Source of the DNA: DATMRS01 sp035566015
GTDB taxonomy: Bacteria; Pseudomonadota; Alphaproteobacteria; Sphingomonadales; Sphingomonadaceae
Direction: 5' to 3'
Assembly (NCBI GenBank): GCA_035566015.1
Contig: DATMRS010000009.1
Location: forward strand, 1-64,000
DNA: 64,000 nt
Numbering within the stretch: position 1 is the first letter of the stretch; each line of letters opens with the position of its first letter. Shown piece by piece: positions 11,009-17,958 of this stretch. Below the pieces are notes generated by a model, which did not search any database, had not been told where the DNA came from, and was given only the letters and a program-made list of their open reading frames with translations. A program made the position numbers and the translations under genes.

Positions 11009-11023
11009 TAACCTGTACGGTTA
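11009..11023. promoter_or_regulatory. Dyad TAACC-TGTAC-GGTTA, candidate operator
   Basis: A perfect 5-5-5 inverted repeat lies 11 bp upstream of the XRE start, inside the divergent gap with the DUF6456 gene. Its size and position fit an autoregulatory operator for the XRE protein. No footprint data; inference from sequence. Confidence 0.4.
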
Positions 11024-11092
11024 CTTCCCTTTCCTACACTATTGCCCTTATGGCAAGAGGGGATTGCACAGGCGGCGAGGGAGTTTCGGGAA

Positions 11093-11635
11093 ATGGCGGC
11101 GAGGATCGGTACGGAGAGGCGGAAGGACACGGGCGAGGCGAAATTGGCGAAGCCGAATCGGCTGCTCGCCGAACGGGCGCTGCCGCGAGACGGCGAGGAG
11201 AGAGGTGGCGGCCAAACGCGGCGAACCCGATCGGTGACGATGAATCTCACCGAGGCGCCGCTGGGCTGGCTCAAGGCGCGCGGACTGGCCAGCGAGCGAC
11301 AATATGAAGCGGGCGAGCGCCTGCGCGGTGACTGGACGATTGCGGGGCTCAGCCCACGTGTGACGATGCGTTGGGATGCAACGCCACTCGCCAAGAGCGC
11401 GCGCGGACCGGCCGAGCGGCTGAATCCGACACTGGCGCAGATCGCCGCCAAGCGCCGCTTCGAAGGCGCGATCGCGGCAGCGGGCACGGGCATGGCCGAC
11501 ATATTGTGGCGCGTCGCCTGCGCGGGCGAGGGGCTCGAATCCGCAGAGAAGGCGCTGGGCTGGCCCCGGCGGGCGGGCAAGCTGGTGCTGCTGATGGCGC
11601 TCGACCGCGTGGCCGATTTCTACGGAATAGGGTGA
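11093..11635 (+). CDS. DUF6456 domain protein
   Basis: About 180 residues. The C-terminal part from MNLTEAPLGWLKARG onward (ERQYEAGERLRGDWTIAGL, and a late ADILWRVACAGEGLESAEKALGWPRRAGKLVLLMALDRVA segment whose middle is helical) is the DUF6456 region found across alphaproteobacteria, which resembles a DNA-binding helix-turn-helix and may be a regulator. The start used, ATG 11093, has an AGGGAG about 11 bases upstream; a TTG at 11042 would add 17 residues. It is divergent from the XRE gene. Specific role unknown. Confidence 0.7.
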   Translation: MAARIGTERRKDTGEAKLAKPNRLLAERALPRDGEERGGGQTRRTRSVTMNLTEAPLGWLKARGLASERQYEAGERLRGDWTIAGLSPRVTMRWDATPLAKSARGPAERLNPTLAQIAAKRRFEGAIAAAGTGMADILWRVACAGEGLESAEKALGWPRRAGKLVLLMALDRVADFYGIG

Positions 11636-11647
11636 GAGAAGCTCTCC

Positions 11648-11674
11648 CGTCGTCCGGCGAAAGCCGGAATGACG
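11648..11674. repeat. Short palindromic intergenic element (TCCGGC-gaaa-GCCGGA)
   Basis: A hairpin with a perfect 6-bp stem and GAAA loop flanked by CGTC/TGACG. Related elements are at 13606-13710 and a variant at 3881. This is a common type of REP-like palindrome in sphingomonads. Confidence 0.55.
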
Positions 11675-11706
11675 GCTTGGGAGACGACATACCTCCCCAA
11701 TAACGC

Positions 11707-11740
11707 GAGGGCCGGAAGGCTCTGCGCCTCTCCGGCCCTC
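11707..11740. terminator. Strong hairpin between convergent genes
   Basis: GAGGGCCGGA at 11707-11716 pairs perfectly with TCCGGCCCTC at 11731-11740, with a 14-base loop and a short T/C tract after it. It separates the DUF6456 gene from the convergent glycine-zipper gene and probably ends both transcripts. Confidence 0.6.
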
Positions 11741-11784
11741 TTCCCCGTTACGCAACCGGGGGATAAGCAATCCAGTCTTCTGCG

Positions 11785-12165
11785 TCAGCAATCGCGATCG
11801 ATCGCGCGGCCGGCGAGGGCGCCGACCCCCGCGCCGAGGATCGCGCCCGTCGTGCCGTCGCCGCGATCGTAGCGGCCGTTACCGATCTCATTGCCGAGCA
11901 GACCGCCGGCGATTGCGCCGAGGATCGTTCCGCCCGTGCCGTTGTCACGGCAGCGATGGCGATAATAGCCACGGCCATAATAACCGCGATCGGCATAATA
12001 GCCCCGGCCGCCATAATAGCCGCGATTACCGTAATGATGGCCATGATAGCCGTGATAGCCGTGATAGCCGCCGCGATAATGCGGGCGCGCCTCGGCCGGG
12101 GCCACGGTCATGGTCGCGGCGGCCAGCGCTGCGACGGCGGATAGCGTGATGGTCTTCGCGAACAT
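11785..12165 (-). CDS. Secreted glycine-zipper protein with Gly/Tyr/His repeats
   Basis: A 126-residue exported protein. Signal peptide at 1-27 (MFAKTITLSAVAALAAATMT..., cleavage after AEA). Then a low-complexity section built from short GGYHGYHGYHGHH and GGRGYY/DRGYYGRGYY units (about residues 31-68). The end is a glycine-zipper 2TM module (GGTILGAIAGGLLGNEIG and TTGAILGAGVGALAGRAID) typical of outer-membrane-associated proteins. The start ATG 12165 has GAGGGAGAA upstream. Role is probably envelope stabilisation or stress, by analogy only. Confidence 0.8.
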   Translation of the reverse strand: MFAKTITLSAVAALAAATMTVAPAEARPHYRGGYHGYHGYHGHHYGNRGYYGGRGYYADRGYYGRGYYRHRCRDNGTGGTILGAIAGGLLGNEIGNGRYDRGDGTTGAILGAGVGALAGRAIDRDC

Positions 12166-12327
12166 GGGTGTTCTCCCTCGTACATCGGCGGTGTAGCCGG
12201 CGAACCGATTCGGCCGCGTCCGCACCAATTGATGATGCCTTATGCACAAGGATCGGTGATCGGATGCTGAACGCCTATGTTAGCATCCGTTCAGCTTCAA
12301 CATCACCGGGAGGAACACCAAGGATAC

Positions 12328-12357
12328 AAAAAGGCCCCGGACATGGCCCGGAGCCTT
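12328..12357 (-). terminator. Rho-independent terminator of rpmB
   Basis: Read on the minus strand, an AAAGGCTCCGGG stem pairs across a short loop with CCCCGGGCCTTT-like sequence (one bulge) and runs into TTTTTG. It lies 46 bp after the rpmB stop. Confidence 0.75.
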
Positions 12358-12402
12358 TCGGCAGCCCTTCGCCTTTCGCCGCGCCGTGACGCGGCGGACG
12401 GA

Positions 12403-12687
12403 TCAGGCGGCGCGCTTCTTCGCGATTTCGCGCTTCAGGCGGCGCGCGCGGAGCGACAGCTTCTCGTCGGACGTCTTGAGCAGCCAGTTGTCGAGGCCGC
12501 CGACATGCTCGACCGAGCGCAGGCCATGCGCCGACACGCGCAGCTTCACGCCCTGCTCCAGCGTATCCGAAATCAGCGTGACATTCTGCAGGTTGGGCAG
12601 AAACGTCCGCTTCGTCTTGTTATTCGCGTGGGAAACATTGTTGCCCACCTGCCGGCCCTTGCCGGTCAGCTCGCAAATGCGCGCCAT
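12403..12687 (-). CDS. rpmB: 50S ribosomal protein L28
   Basis: Large-subunit ribosomal protein of 94 residues. MARICELTGKGRQVGNNVSH is the conserved opening, followed by NNKTKRTFLPNLQ and a basic tail (RARRLKREIAKKRAA). The open frame extends upstream to 12780 but the conserved start and an AGGA upstream fix it at 12687. Monocistronic with its own terminator. Confidence 0.97.
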   Translation of the reverse strand: MARICELTGKGRQVGNNVSHANNKTKRTFLPNLQNVTLISDTLEQGVKLRVSAHGLRSVEHVGGLDNWLLKTSDEKLSLRARRLKREIAKKRAA

Positions 12688-12840
12688 GGTCGTTCGTCCT
12701 GGTGTTTCGGGGTTGCCCGGAAAGCGCGGCGGATAGCCGGGGACGAGAGATTCGTCAACCTCATCGCACCCGAAATGCAACCCACGTGACAGTGCGTTCG
12801 TTCAACCAATCATATCGGAAGCGATATCAAGGAGGCAAGA

Positions 12841-13101
12841 ATGCGTATCCTGCTGTCCCTGCTGCTGATCGTCGTGATCCTGTTGATCGCCGCTTTCGCA
12901 TTCAACCTGATCGATATCAACCAGACCCGCAAAGGCGAACTGCCCAATATCTCGGTGCAGGGCGGGCAGGCGCCGGCCTATGACGTGCAGACCGGATCGG
13001 TGAATGTCGGCACCACCGAAAGGAGCGTCGACGTGCCGAAGATCGACACCACCAGGAAGACGGTGGAGGTGCCCACCGTCAACGTCACCCAGGCGCACTG
13101 A
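12841..13101 (+). CDS. Small membrane-anchored protein, unknown
   Basis: An 86-residue protein with one N-terminal hydrophobic segment (residues 2-22) and a soluble tail with repeated VxVGTT/SVDVPKIDTT/VEVPTVNV motifs. A very good ribosome-binding site (AAGGAGG, 5 bases before ATG) supports expression. It precedes tadA by 27 bp on the same strand. Function unknown; the tail would face the periplasm if the anchor is a signal-anchor. Confidence 0.7.
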   Translation: MRILLSLLLIVVILLIAAFAFNLIDINQTRKGELPNISVQGGQAPAYDVQTGSVNVGTTERSVDVPKIDTTRKTVEVPTVNVTQAH

Positions 13102-13128
13102 CGCTCGCGCGCTGCCCGGCTGCGCGCT

Positions 13129-13599
13129 ATGCCGGGCGGCGCGATGCCCTTTCCCCTGCCCCTTCCCATGCGTCAGGCGCTCGACCTCGCCCGCGAAGCC
13201 GCCGCCGCCGGGGAGGTGCCGGTGGGGGCAGTGGTGACGCGCGGCGAGGAAATCGTCGCAACGGCTGCGAACGCGATGCGCGCGCATGCCGATCCCACCG
13301 CCCATGCCGAGATGGTCGCGATCCGCCGCGCAGCGGCGGCGCTAGGCAACGAACGGCTGGGCGAATGCGATCTCTGGGTAACACTGGAGCCCTGCGCGAT
13401 GTGCGCGGGGGCGATCGCGCTGGCGCGTATCCGGCGGCTTTATTATGCGGCCGCCGATCCCAAAGGCGGCGCGGTGGCACACGGGCCGCGCTTCTTCACC
13501 CAACCGACCTGCCATCACCGACCCGAATTCTATGCCGGGATCGGCGAGCGCGAGGCGGCGGCCATGCTGCGGGCCTTCTTTGAGACGCGGCGGGGGTAG
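13129..13599 (+). CDS. tadA: tRNA-specific adenosine deaminase
   Basis: Deaminates A34 to inosine in tRNA-Arg(ACG). Zinc-dependent cytidine-deaminase fold with HAEMVAI (zinc His and proton-shuttle Glu) and TLEPCAMCAGA (two zinc cysteines). The length of 156 residues is normal; an internal ATG at 13144 is an equally possible start because neither has a clear ribosome-binding site. A distinct RPEFYAGI segment near the C-terminus is typical. Confidence 0.93.
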   Translation: MPGGAMPFPLPLPMRQALDLAREAAAAGEVPVGAVVTRGEEIVATAANAMRAHADPTAHAEMVAIRRAAAALGNERLGECDLWVTLEPCAMCAGAIALARIRRLYYAAADPKGGAVAHGPRFFTQPTCHHRPEFYAGIGEREAAAMLRAFFETRRG

Positions 13600-13605
13600 A
13601 CCACT

Positions 13606-13710
13606 CCCCGTCATTCCGACGGGAGCCGGAATCCGTGGCGAGTCGATTCGCAATCAGGCGAGCCGAGTCCATGGGCCCCGGCTTTCGCCGGGGTGACGGT
13701 TTCCCGGTTT
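13606..13710. repeat. Pair of palindromic intergenic elements
   Basis: Two related GC-rich palindromic pieces: 13606-13638 (CGTCATTCC...GCCGGAATCC) and 13671-13710 (CCCCGGC-tttc-GCCGGGG then TGACGG). They belong to the same family as 11648-11674. The rest of the 287-bp gap is AT-richer and holds the ribosome-binding site (AAGGAAG) of the next gene. Confidence 0.5.
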
Positions 13711-13886
13711 GACATGTTCCTGTCCTTAGCCCTCCTCGTCGTTCTTCCCCTCGCGGAAAGGAGGAAACAGGCGTTTGACTTCCGCGTCCAATACAAACGC
13801 AGTAATCTGACCATCTTGTTAACCATTTATTTGCTCTCCTCATGTTCACTCTCGTCTTCTGAGGCAATCCGACAAGGAAGCAGCAG

Positions 13887-14186
13887 ATGGGAGATTATGC
13901 GGAAGGGGTGCGACGGCCGGTGGAGAATCGGATCGCCGCCGCGATGCAAGGTGACGTGAACGCCTATTTCGATCTCGGCCTCGCTTATTCAGCGGGGACG
14001 GACGGAGTTGGCCTCGATCTGGTCGAGGCGCATAAATGGTTCAATCTCGCCGCCCTTGGCCATCATGCGCGCGGGCAGCAGTGCCGTGCCGAGGTGGCCG
14101 CCGACATGAGCATGCGCGAGATCGCCGAAGCGCAGCGCCAGGCACGGGCCTGGCTCCAGCATAGGGCGCCACGCCACGCCGCCTGA
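13887..14186 (+). CDS. Small Sel1-repeat-like protein
   Basis: A 99-residue protein containing one to two Sel1-like helical repeats (AAAMQGDVNAYFDLGLAYSAG and LVEAHKWFNLAALGHHARG), a fold used for protein interactions. No signal peptide. AAGGAAG upstream supports the start. It converges with the acetyltransferase gene, 3 bp apart. Partner unknown. Confidence 0.7.
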   Translation: MGDYAEGVRRPVENRIAAAMQGDVNAYFDLGLAYSAGTDGVGLDLVEAHKWFNLAALGHHARGQQCRAEVAADMSMREIAEAQRQARAWLQHRAPRHAA

Positions 14187-14189
14187 CGC

Positions 14190-15332
14190 TCACGCCTTCC
14201 GGAAGGGCGTCATCTCGTCGAGCATCTCGATATCCTGCACCACCGCCTGCCGCTCTGCCTCCAGATAATCGGCGACGGCGCGGCGGAAATTGGGGTCGGG
14301 CAGGAAATGCGCGGAGAAAGTCGGCACGGGTACATAGCCGCGCGCCAGCTTGTGCGTGCCTTGCGCACCGGCCTCAACACGGGCGAGGCCGCGTTCGATC
14401 GCCGCGTCGATCGCCTGATAATAGCAAATCTCGAAATGGAGGAAGGGCACCTCCTCGGTCGCGCCCCAATAGCGGCCGTAGAGCGCGTCGTCGCCGATCA
14501 GGTTGAGTGCGCCCGCGATCGGCACGCCATCCCTGAACGCGAAGATCAGCAATACGCGATCCGCCATCCGTTCCCCGAGCAGCGAGAAAAAGGTGCGGGT
14601 GAGATAGGGGCGTCCCCATTTGCGTGCGCCCGTATCCTGATAAAAGGCCCAGAACGCGTCCCAATGCGCCTCGGTAAGCTGGCTGCCGCCGACATGCTCG
14701 ACGGTCAGTCCCTCCAGCGCCGCGGCGCGTTCGCGACGTATTGTCTTGCGCTTGCGCGAGGCGAGCGCGCCAAGGAAATCATCGAAGTTGGCATAGCCCT
14801 GATTGGCCCAGTGGAACTGGTGCCCGGTGCGGATCAACCAACCCGCCGCTTCGAACAGCGGCACCTCCTCGGGCAGGAGGAAGGTCGCGTGCGCGGAGGA
14901 CAGGTTGTTCTGCCGCACCACCGCCTCGGCCGCCGCGATCAACGCCGATGCGCGCGTGAGGTCGCGCGTCAGCAGACGCGGCCCCGGCACCGGCGTGAAG
15001 GGAACCGCAATCTGCAGCTTGGGATAATAATCCCCGCCGGCGCGGTGCCAGGCATCGGCCCAGCTATGGTCGAACACATATTCGCCCTGGCTATGGCTCT
15101 TGAGATAGGCCGGCAGTACGGCTTCGACGCGCCCGTCCGCCCCGTCGATCGCGATCGGGGCGGGTTGCCACCCGGCGCGCGCGGTGGCGCTGCCCGAATC
15201 CTCAAGCGCGGAAAGAAAGGCGTGGGTGATGAAGGGATTGCCTGTGCCCGCGCATGCATCCCACTCGGCGGCGGGCACATCGGCGACCCCGCCGGCGATC
15301 CGGGCGACAAGGGGCGCGTCAGACTCGCTCAT
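14190..15332 (-). CDS. GNAT-fold acyltransferase, FemAB-like (COG3146 type)
   Basis: A 380-residue protein of the family annotated as peptidoglycan-biosynthesis-like GNAT transferases. Features are FITHAFLSALEDSGSA near the N-terminus, YVFDHSWADAW, and KRKTIRRERAAALEGL in the middle, followed by the second GNAT half (YGRYWGATEEVPFLHFEICY). The real acceptor is unknown. Start ATG 15332 overlaps the end of the phosphodiesterase gene by 14 bp, which implies translational coupling in the minus operon starting at the nucleotidase-like gene near 17.4 kb. Confidence 0.8.
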   Translation of the reverse strand: MSESDAPLVARIAGGVADVPAAEWDACAGTGNPFITHAFLSALEDSGSATARAGWQPAPIAIDGADGRVEAVLPAYLKSHSQGEYVFDHSWADAWHRAGGDYYPKLQIAVPFTPVPGPRLLTRDLTRASALIAAAEAVVRQNNLSSAHATFLLPEEVPLFEAAGWLIRTGHQFHWANQGYANFDDFLGALASRKRKTIRRERAAALEGLTVEHVGGSQLTEAHWDAFWAFYQDTGARKWGRPYLTRTFFSLLGERMADRVLLIFAFRDGVPIAGALNLIGDDALYGRYWGATEEVPFLHFEICYYQAIDAAIERGLARVEAGAQGTHKLARGYVPVPTFSAHFLPDPNFRRAVADYLEAERQAVVQDIEMLDEMTPFRKA

Positions 15333-16056
15333 AGATGCTCGCATCGGCGAAAGCGGCGGCCGCAGCGCCGGCCGGTTCGTCGCGCACCGTCCAGGTGAGG
15401 ACGGGCAGGCCGCGCCGGCGTTGCAAGGTGGCAAAGCGCGAGGGCAGGTCGCGCACGTCATAAGCGAGGAAATCGGCGCGCGACCGCCAGAGCGAAGCAT
15501 GCCGCTCGATCCCGCCACGCAGGCCCTTCTTATGTTCCTCGCTGACGACGAGGCCCCGGACGATCGCTGGCCAGTGGCGCGCGAACCAATGCCCCACCTC
15601 GGGATCGAACGACATCACCGCCAGCGGCCCGCTATAGCCGGTCAGCGCCCCCGCCACCGCGCGGCAGAAGGGCGCCATGCGGCGGCCGTGGCTCTTCACC
15701 TCGACCAGAATCGGCACCTGCCCGTCGACCAGCGCCAACATTTCGGCAAGACGCGGTATCCCCTCGCCATTGGCGAGCCGTACCGTATCGAGCTGACGGG
15801 CAAGCCGCGCGGCCACCGGTCCCTTCTCCTCTGTCAGTCGGTCGAGTCGGTCATCATGAAAGACAAAGGGAATGCCGTCGCGGCTGGGCTGGACATCGCA
15901 TTCGATGCCATGCCCCGCCTCGATCGCGGCCGCGAAGGCGGCGCGGCTGTTTTCAGGAATATCACCGCCGTGCAGGCCGCGATGCGCAAAGGGCTGGCGC
16001 GACAGGAAGGCGAGCCGCGCCAACCCGTCAGGCGGCACGGATCGCAACGATCGCAT
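15319..16056 (-). CDS. Glycerophosphodiester phosphodiesterase family protein
   Basis: Hydrolyses glycerophosphodiesters or related phosphodiesters. It has the metal-binding AHRGLHG and ECDVQPSRDG...FHDDRLDRLT motifs and a VKSHGR segment. About 245 residues, no signal peptide, so probably cytoplasmic. The start is uncertain: ATG 16056 is used here; GTG 16038 and a more distal codon at 16077 are alternatives, all overlapping the ridA stop. Neighbours are ridA (upstream) and the GNAT protein (downstream, overlapping). Confidence 0.85.
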   Translation of the reverse strand: MRSLRSVPPDGLARLAFLSRQPFAHRGLHGGDIPENSRAAFAAAIEAGHGIECDVQPSRDGIPFVFHDDRLDRLTEEKGPVAARLARQLDTVRLANGEGIPRLAEMLALVDGQVPILVEVKSHGRRMAPFCRAVAGALTGYSGPLAVMSFDPEVGHWFARHWPAIVRGLVVSEEHKKGLRGGIERHASLWRSRADFLAYDVRDLPSRFATLQRRRGLPVLTWTVRDEPAGAAAAAFADASIYERV

Positions 16057-16504
16057 CAATCTCGACCGAGGCGTCAAGCGGCAGCACCGGCACGCCTACC
16101 GCGCTGCGCGCATGCCGCCCGGCATCGCCGAACACCTTCACCATCAGTTCCGACGCGCCGTTGGCGACCTTGGGCTGATCGGTGAAATCGACGTCGGATG
16201 AGACGAAGGCGCCCAGCTTCACGATCCGCTCGACCCGACCGAGATCGCCGCCGAGCGCCGCCTTGATCTGTGCGATCAACATCACGCCGCACCGCTCCGC
16301 CGCCAGCCGGCCATGCTCGGCATCGTTGTACGCCGCGCCCAGCCGGCCGGTGATGAGCGATCCGTCCTCGCGGAAAGGGAGCTGGCCCGAAATATGGAGC
16401 AGGCCGTTGGCCTCGACAGCAGGGACATAAGCGGCGACGGGCGCCGCCGGCGCAGGCAGGGTAATGCCAAGCGCGGCGAGGCGGTCTTCGGGCGTGGTGG
16501 TCAT
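16028..16504 (-). CDS. RidA family protein
   Basis: A 158-residue RidA/YjgF-fold protein that would deaminate reactive enamine/imine intermediates. The later part shows the family arrangement GLLHISGQLPF, AAERCGVMLIAQIKAALGG and RSAVGVPVLPLDASVEIDAI with a conserved arginine. It is longer than the 128-residue E. coli type and belongs to the longer subfamily. It overlaps the phosphodiesterase start and follows the HAD gene by 32 bp. Confidence 0.9.
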   Translation of the reverse strand: MTTTPEDRLAALGITLPAPAAPVAAYVPAVEANGLLHISGQLPFREDGSLITGRLGAAYNDAEHGRLAAERCGVMLIAQIKAALGGDLGRVERIVKLGAFVSSDVDFTDQPKVANGASELMVKVFGDAGRHARSAVGVPVLPLDASVEIDAIVAIRAA

Positions 16505-16536
16505 GCGCGGGACTCTGCGAGCCCGCGACAGGTGCG

Positions 16537-17172
16537 TCAAGGGCGCGGCGGCGCGGGCGTGCCGGCGCGAAGCCGCTCGACGACCCAGTCGCTCGCCTCC
16601 GCCCAGTCGTCGATCCGCGCATGGGCGAAGCGGGCAGGCCCCACATGACACGCCAGAGCCGGCTCGGCGACCATGTGCAGTCGCCAGACGTCGGGCGCAT
16701 GCTCGGCCACCGACTCGTGATGGCCCGGCAGATCGTCGACGAACACGGCGGCTGACGGCGCGAACTCCTCGATCAGGCTCGCGACCGGCGCACCCTTGCC
16801 CCCCTGATTGCAGACGACGCGATGCTCGATGCCCAACGCGGCGAGCTGAGCGACGCGGCCGGCATGGCAATGCCAGCCCAGATTGGTGAGGATCACGATA
16901 TCGGCAATCGCGCCGATCCGCAGCAGTGCCTCGCGCGCGTGGGGAACGAGCGTCTGGCGATGCATCTCGGTCGCGAAAAAGCCGTCGAGCAGCGGCCACA
17001 CCTCCTGCGGCGGCACCGGCTCGCCATGCGGGCGACGGACGAGCGCCTCGCCGAAATCAGGGCCATCGAGCAGAAAATCGATCTCCTGAGTCTCCTGCAA
17101 CCAAGCGCCGAAATGGGCGACCATGTGCAGCAGCACCTCGTCGCAATCGGTAATCAACAGCGGCCGGCTCAT
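16537..17172 (-). CDS. HAD-family hydrolase
   Basis: A 211-residue HAD-superfamily phosphatase-like protein. The nucleophile motif is LITDCDEVLL (DxD), motif II is ILTNLGWH and the acid motif is VFVDDLPGHH. Substrate unknown. Its ATG overlaps the stop of the DUF3572 gene by 4 bp, so the two are translationally coupled. Confidence 0.85.
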   Translation of the reverse strand: MSRPLLITDCDEVLLHMVAHFGAWLQETQEIDFLLDGPDFGEALVRRPHGEPVPPQEVWPLLDGFFATEMHRQTLVPHAREALLRIGAIADIVILTNLGWHCHAGRVAQLAALGIEHRVVCNQGGKGAPVASLIEEFAPSAAVFVDDLPGHHESVAEHAPDVWRLHMVAEPALACHVGPARFAHARIDDWAEASDWVVERLRAGTPAPPRP

Positions 17173-17438
17173 CGCTCCAGCTCTCCCCGCGCGGCAACAA
17201 GCGCGGCAGGCGGCACCTCCAGCGCCTCCGCACAGGCGACGAGGTCGGGTTCATGCCCTTCGAGAAAACCGAGAACGGCGGCCAACATCGCCGGCTCGCC
17301 CGCGCGTGCGCGCAGGCCCGCAGGGGTGAGGCCGGTCAACGCCAGCAACCGCTCGGCACGGTTCTGGTCGGCCAGCGTCCAGGCGAGCGCGGAAAGCGCT
17401 AGCGCGGCGGGATCATGGTTTGTGTCGGTGCGGGGCAT
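17169..17438 (-). CDS. DUF3572 protein
   Basis: An 89-residue mostly helical protein (ALALSALAWTLADQNRAERLLALTGLTP...AVLGFLEGHEPDLVACAEAL), matching the alphaproteobacterial DUF3572 family. Function is not established. It overlaps the HAD gene by 4 bp and is divergent from divK, whose start is 36 bp away. The conserved location near divK is a hint of a cell-cycle or regulatory link, but that is speculation. Confidence 0.75.
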   Translation of the reverse strand: MPRTDTNHDPAALALSALAWTLADQNRAERLLALTGLTPAGLRARAGEPAMLAAVLGFLEGHEPDLVACAEALEVPPAALVAARGELER

Positions 17439-17474
17439 CGCTTACTGTCTGGTGGGTTTGCGGGGGCTGCGACT

Positions 17475-17837
17475 GTGGCAAAGAAGGTGCTTGTCGTCGA
17501 GGATAACGAACTCAATCTCAAGTTGTTCTGCGATTTGCTGCGCGCTCATGGCTATGAGACGGAGCCGGTGCGCGACGGGCGCGAAGCGGTGGACCGCGCC
17601 GGCGCGTTCGGCCCGGATTTGATCATCATGGACATACAGCTTCCCCATGTCAGCGGGCTGGAACTGATCGAGCGCATCAAGGCCGACGCGGCATTGAAGG
17701 CGATCCCGATCATGGCGGTGACCGCCTACGCCGCCAAGGGGGATGAGGAACGTATCCGCGGCGCGGGGGCGGAAAGCTATGTGTCCAAGCCGATTTCGGT
17801 GATGCGATTTGTGGAGGCGGTGAAGGCGTTGGTGTGA
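17475..17837 (+). CDS. divK: Single-domain response regulator, DivK type
   Basis: A 120-residue receiver domain without output domain. The acidic pair is in VVEDNE, the phospho-acceptor Asp in LIIMDIQLP near residue 54, then the Thr in MAVTAYA and the Lys in YVSKPIS. In alphaproteobacteria DivK is phosphorylated by DivJ/PleC-type kinases and controls cell-cycle and division asymmetry. The start is the GTG at 17475, preceded by a GGGGG tract; a longer frame from 17415 adds residues before the conserved start. It converges with thrS. Confidence 0.85.
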   Translation: MAKKVLVVEDNELNLKLFCDLLRAHGYETEPVRDGREAVDRAGAFGPDLIIMDIQLPHVSGLELIERIKADAALKAIPIMAVTAYAAKGDEERIRGAGAESYVSKPISVMRFVEAVKALV

Positions 17838-17867
17838 AGGTAAGCGGGTGTAGCATGCGCTGCACAC

Positions 17868-17955
17868 CCCCACCCCAACCCCTCCCCTGAAGGGGAGGGG
17901 CTTATTCCCGGCGCGACCGTAGCCCCTCCCCGTCAGGGGAGGGGTTGGGGTGGGG
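17868..17955. repeat. Two inverted copies of a 35-bp G/C-rich repeat
   Basis: The left arm (17868-17902) and the right arm (17921-17955) are reverse complements over 35 bp with one mismatch, separated by 18 bp. Each arm itself contains a CCCCTCCCC...GGGGAGGGG hairpin. This lies exactly between the convergent divK and thrS genes and could form a very stable terminator. The same repeat family is found at 38570, 38959 and 39024. Confidence 0.7.
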
Positions 17956-17958
17956 CCA

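Noticed and set aside
11940..12075. Tandem short repeats that could look like a CRISPR or VNTR array
   Set aside because: They are in-frame Gly/Tyr/His/Arg codon repeats within the glycine-zipper protein; there are no spacers.
12262..12295. Interleaved inverted repeats (GGATGCT/AGCATCC and GCTGAACG/CGTTCAGC) upstream of the glycine-zipper gene, also resembling a stress-sigma promoter TGAAC-N15-CGTT
   Set aside because: Spacing and first base deviate from the EcfG-type consensus (GGAAC-N16/17-CGTT), and no other example was seen in the window.
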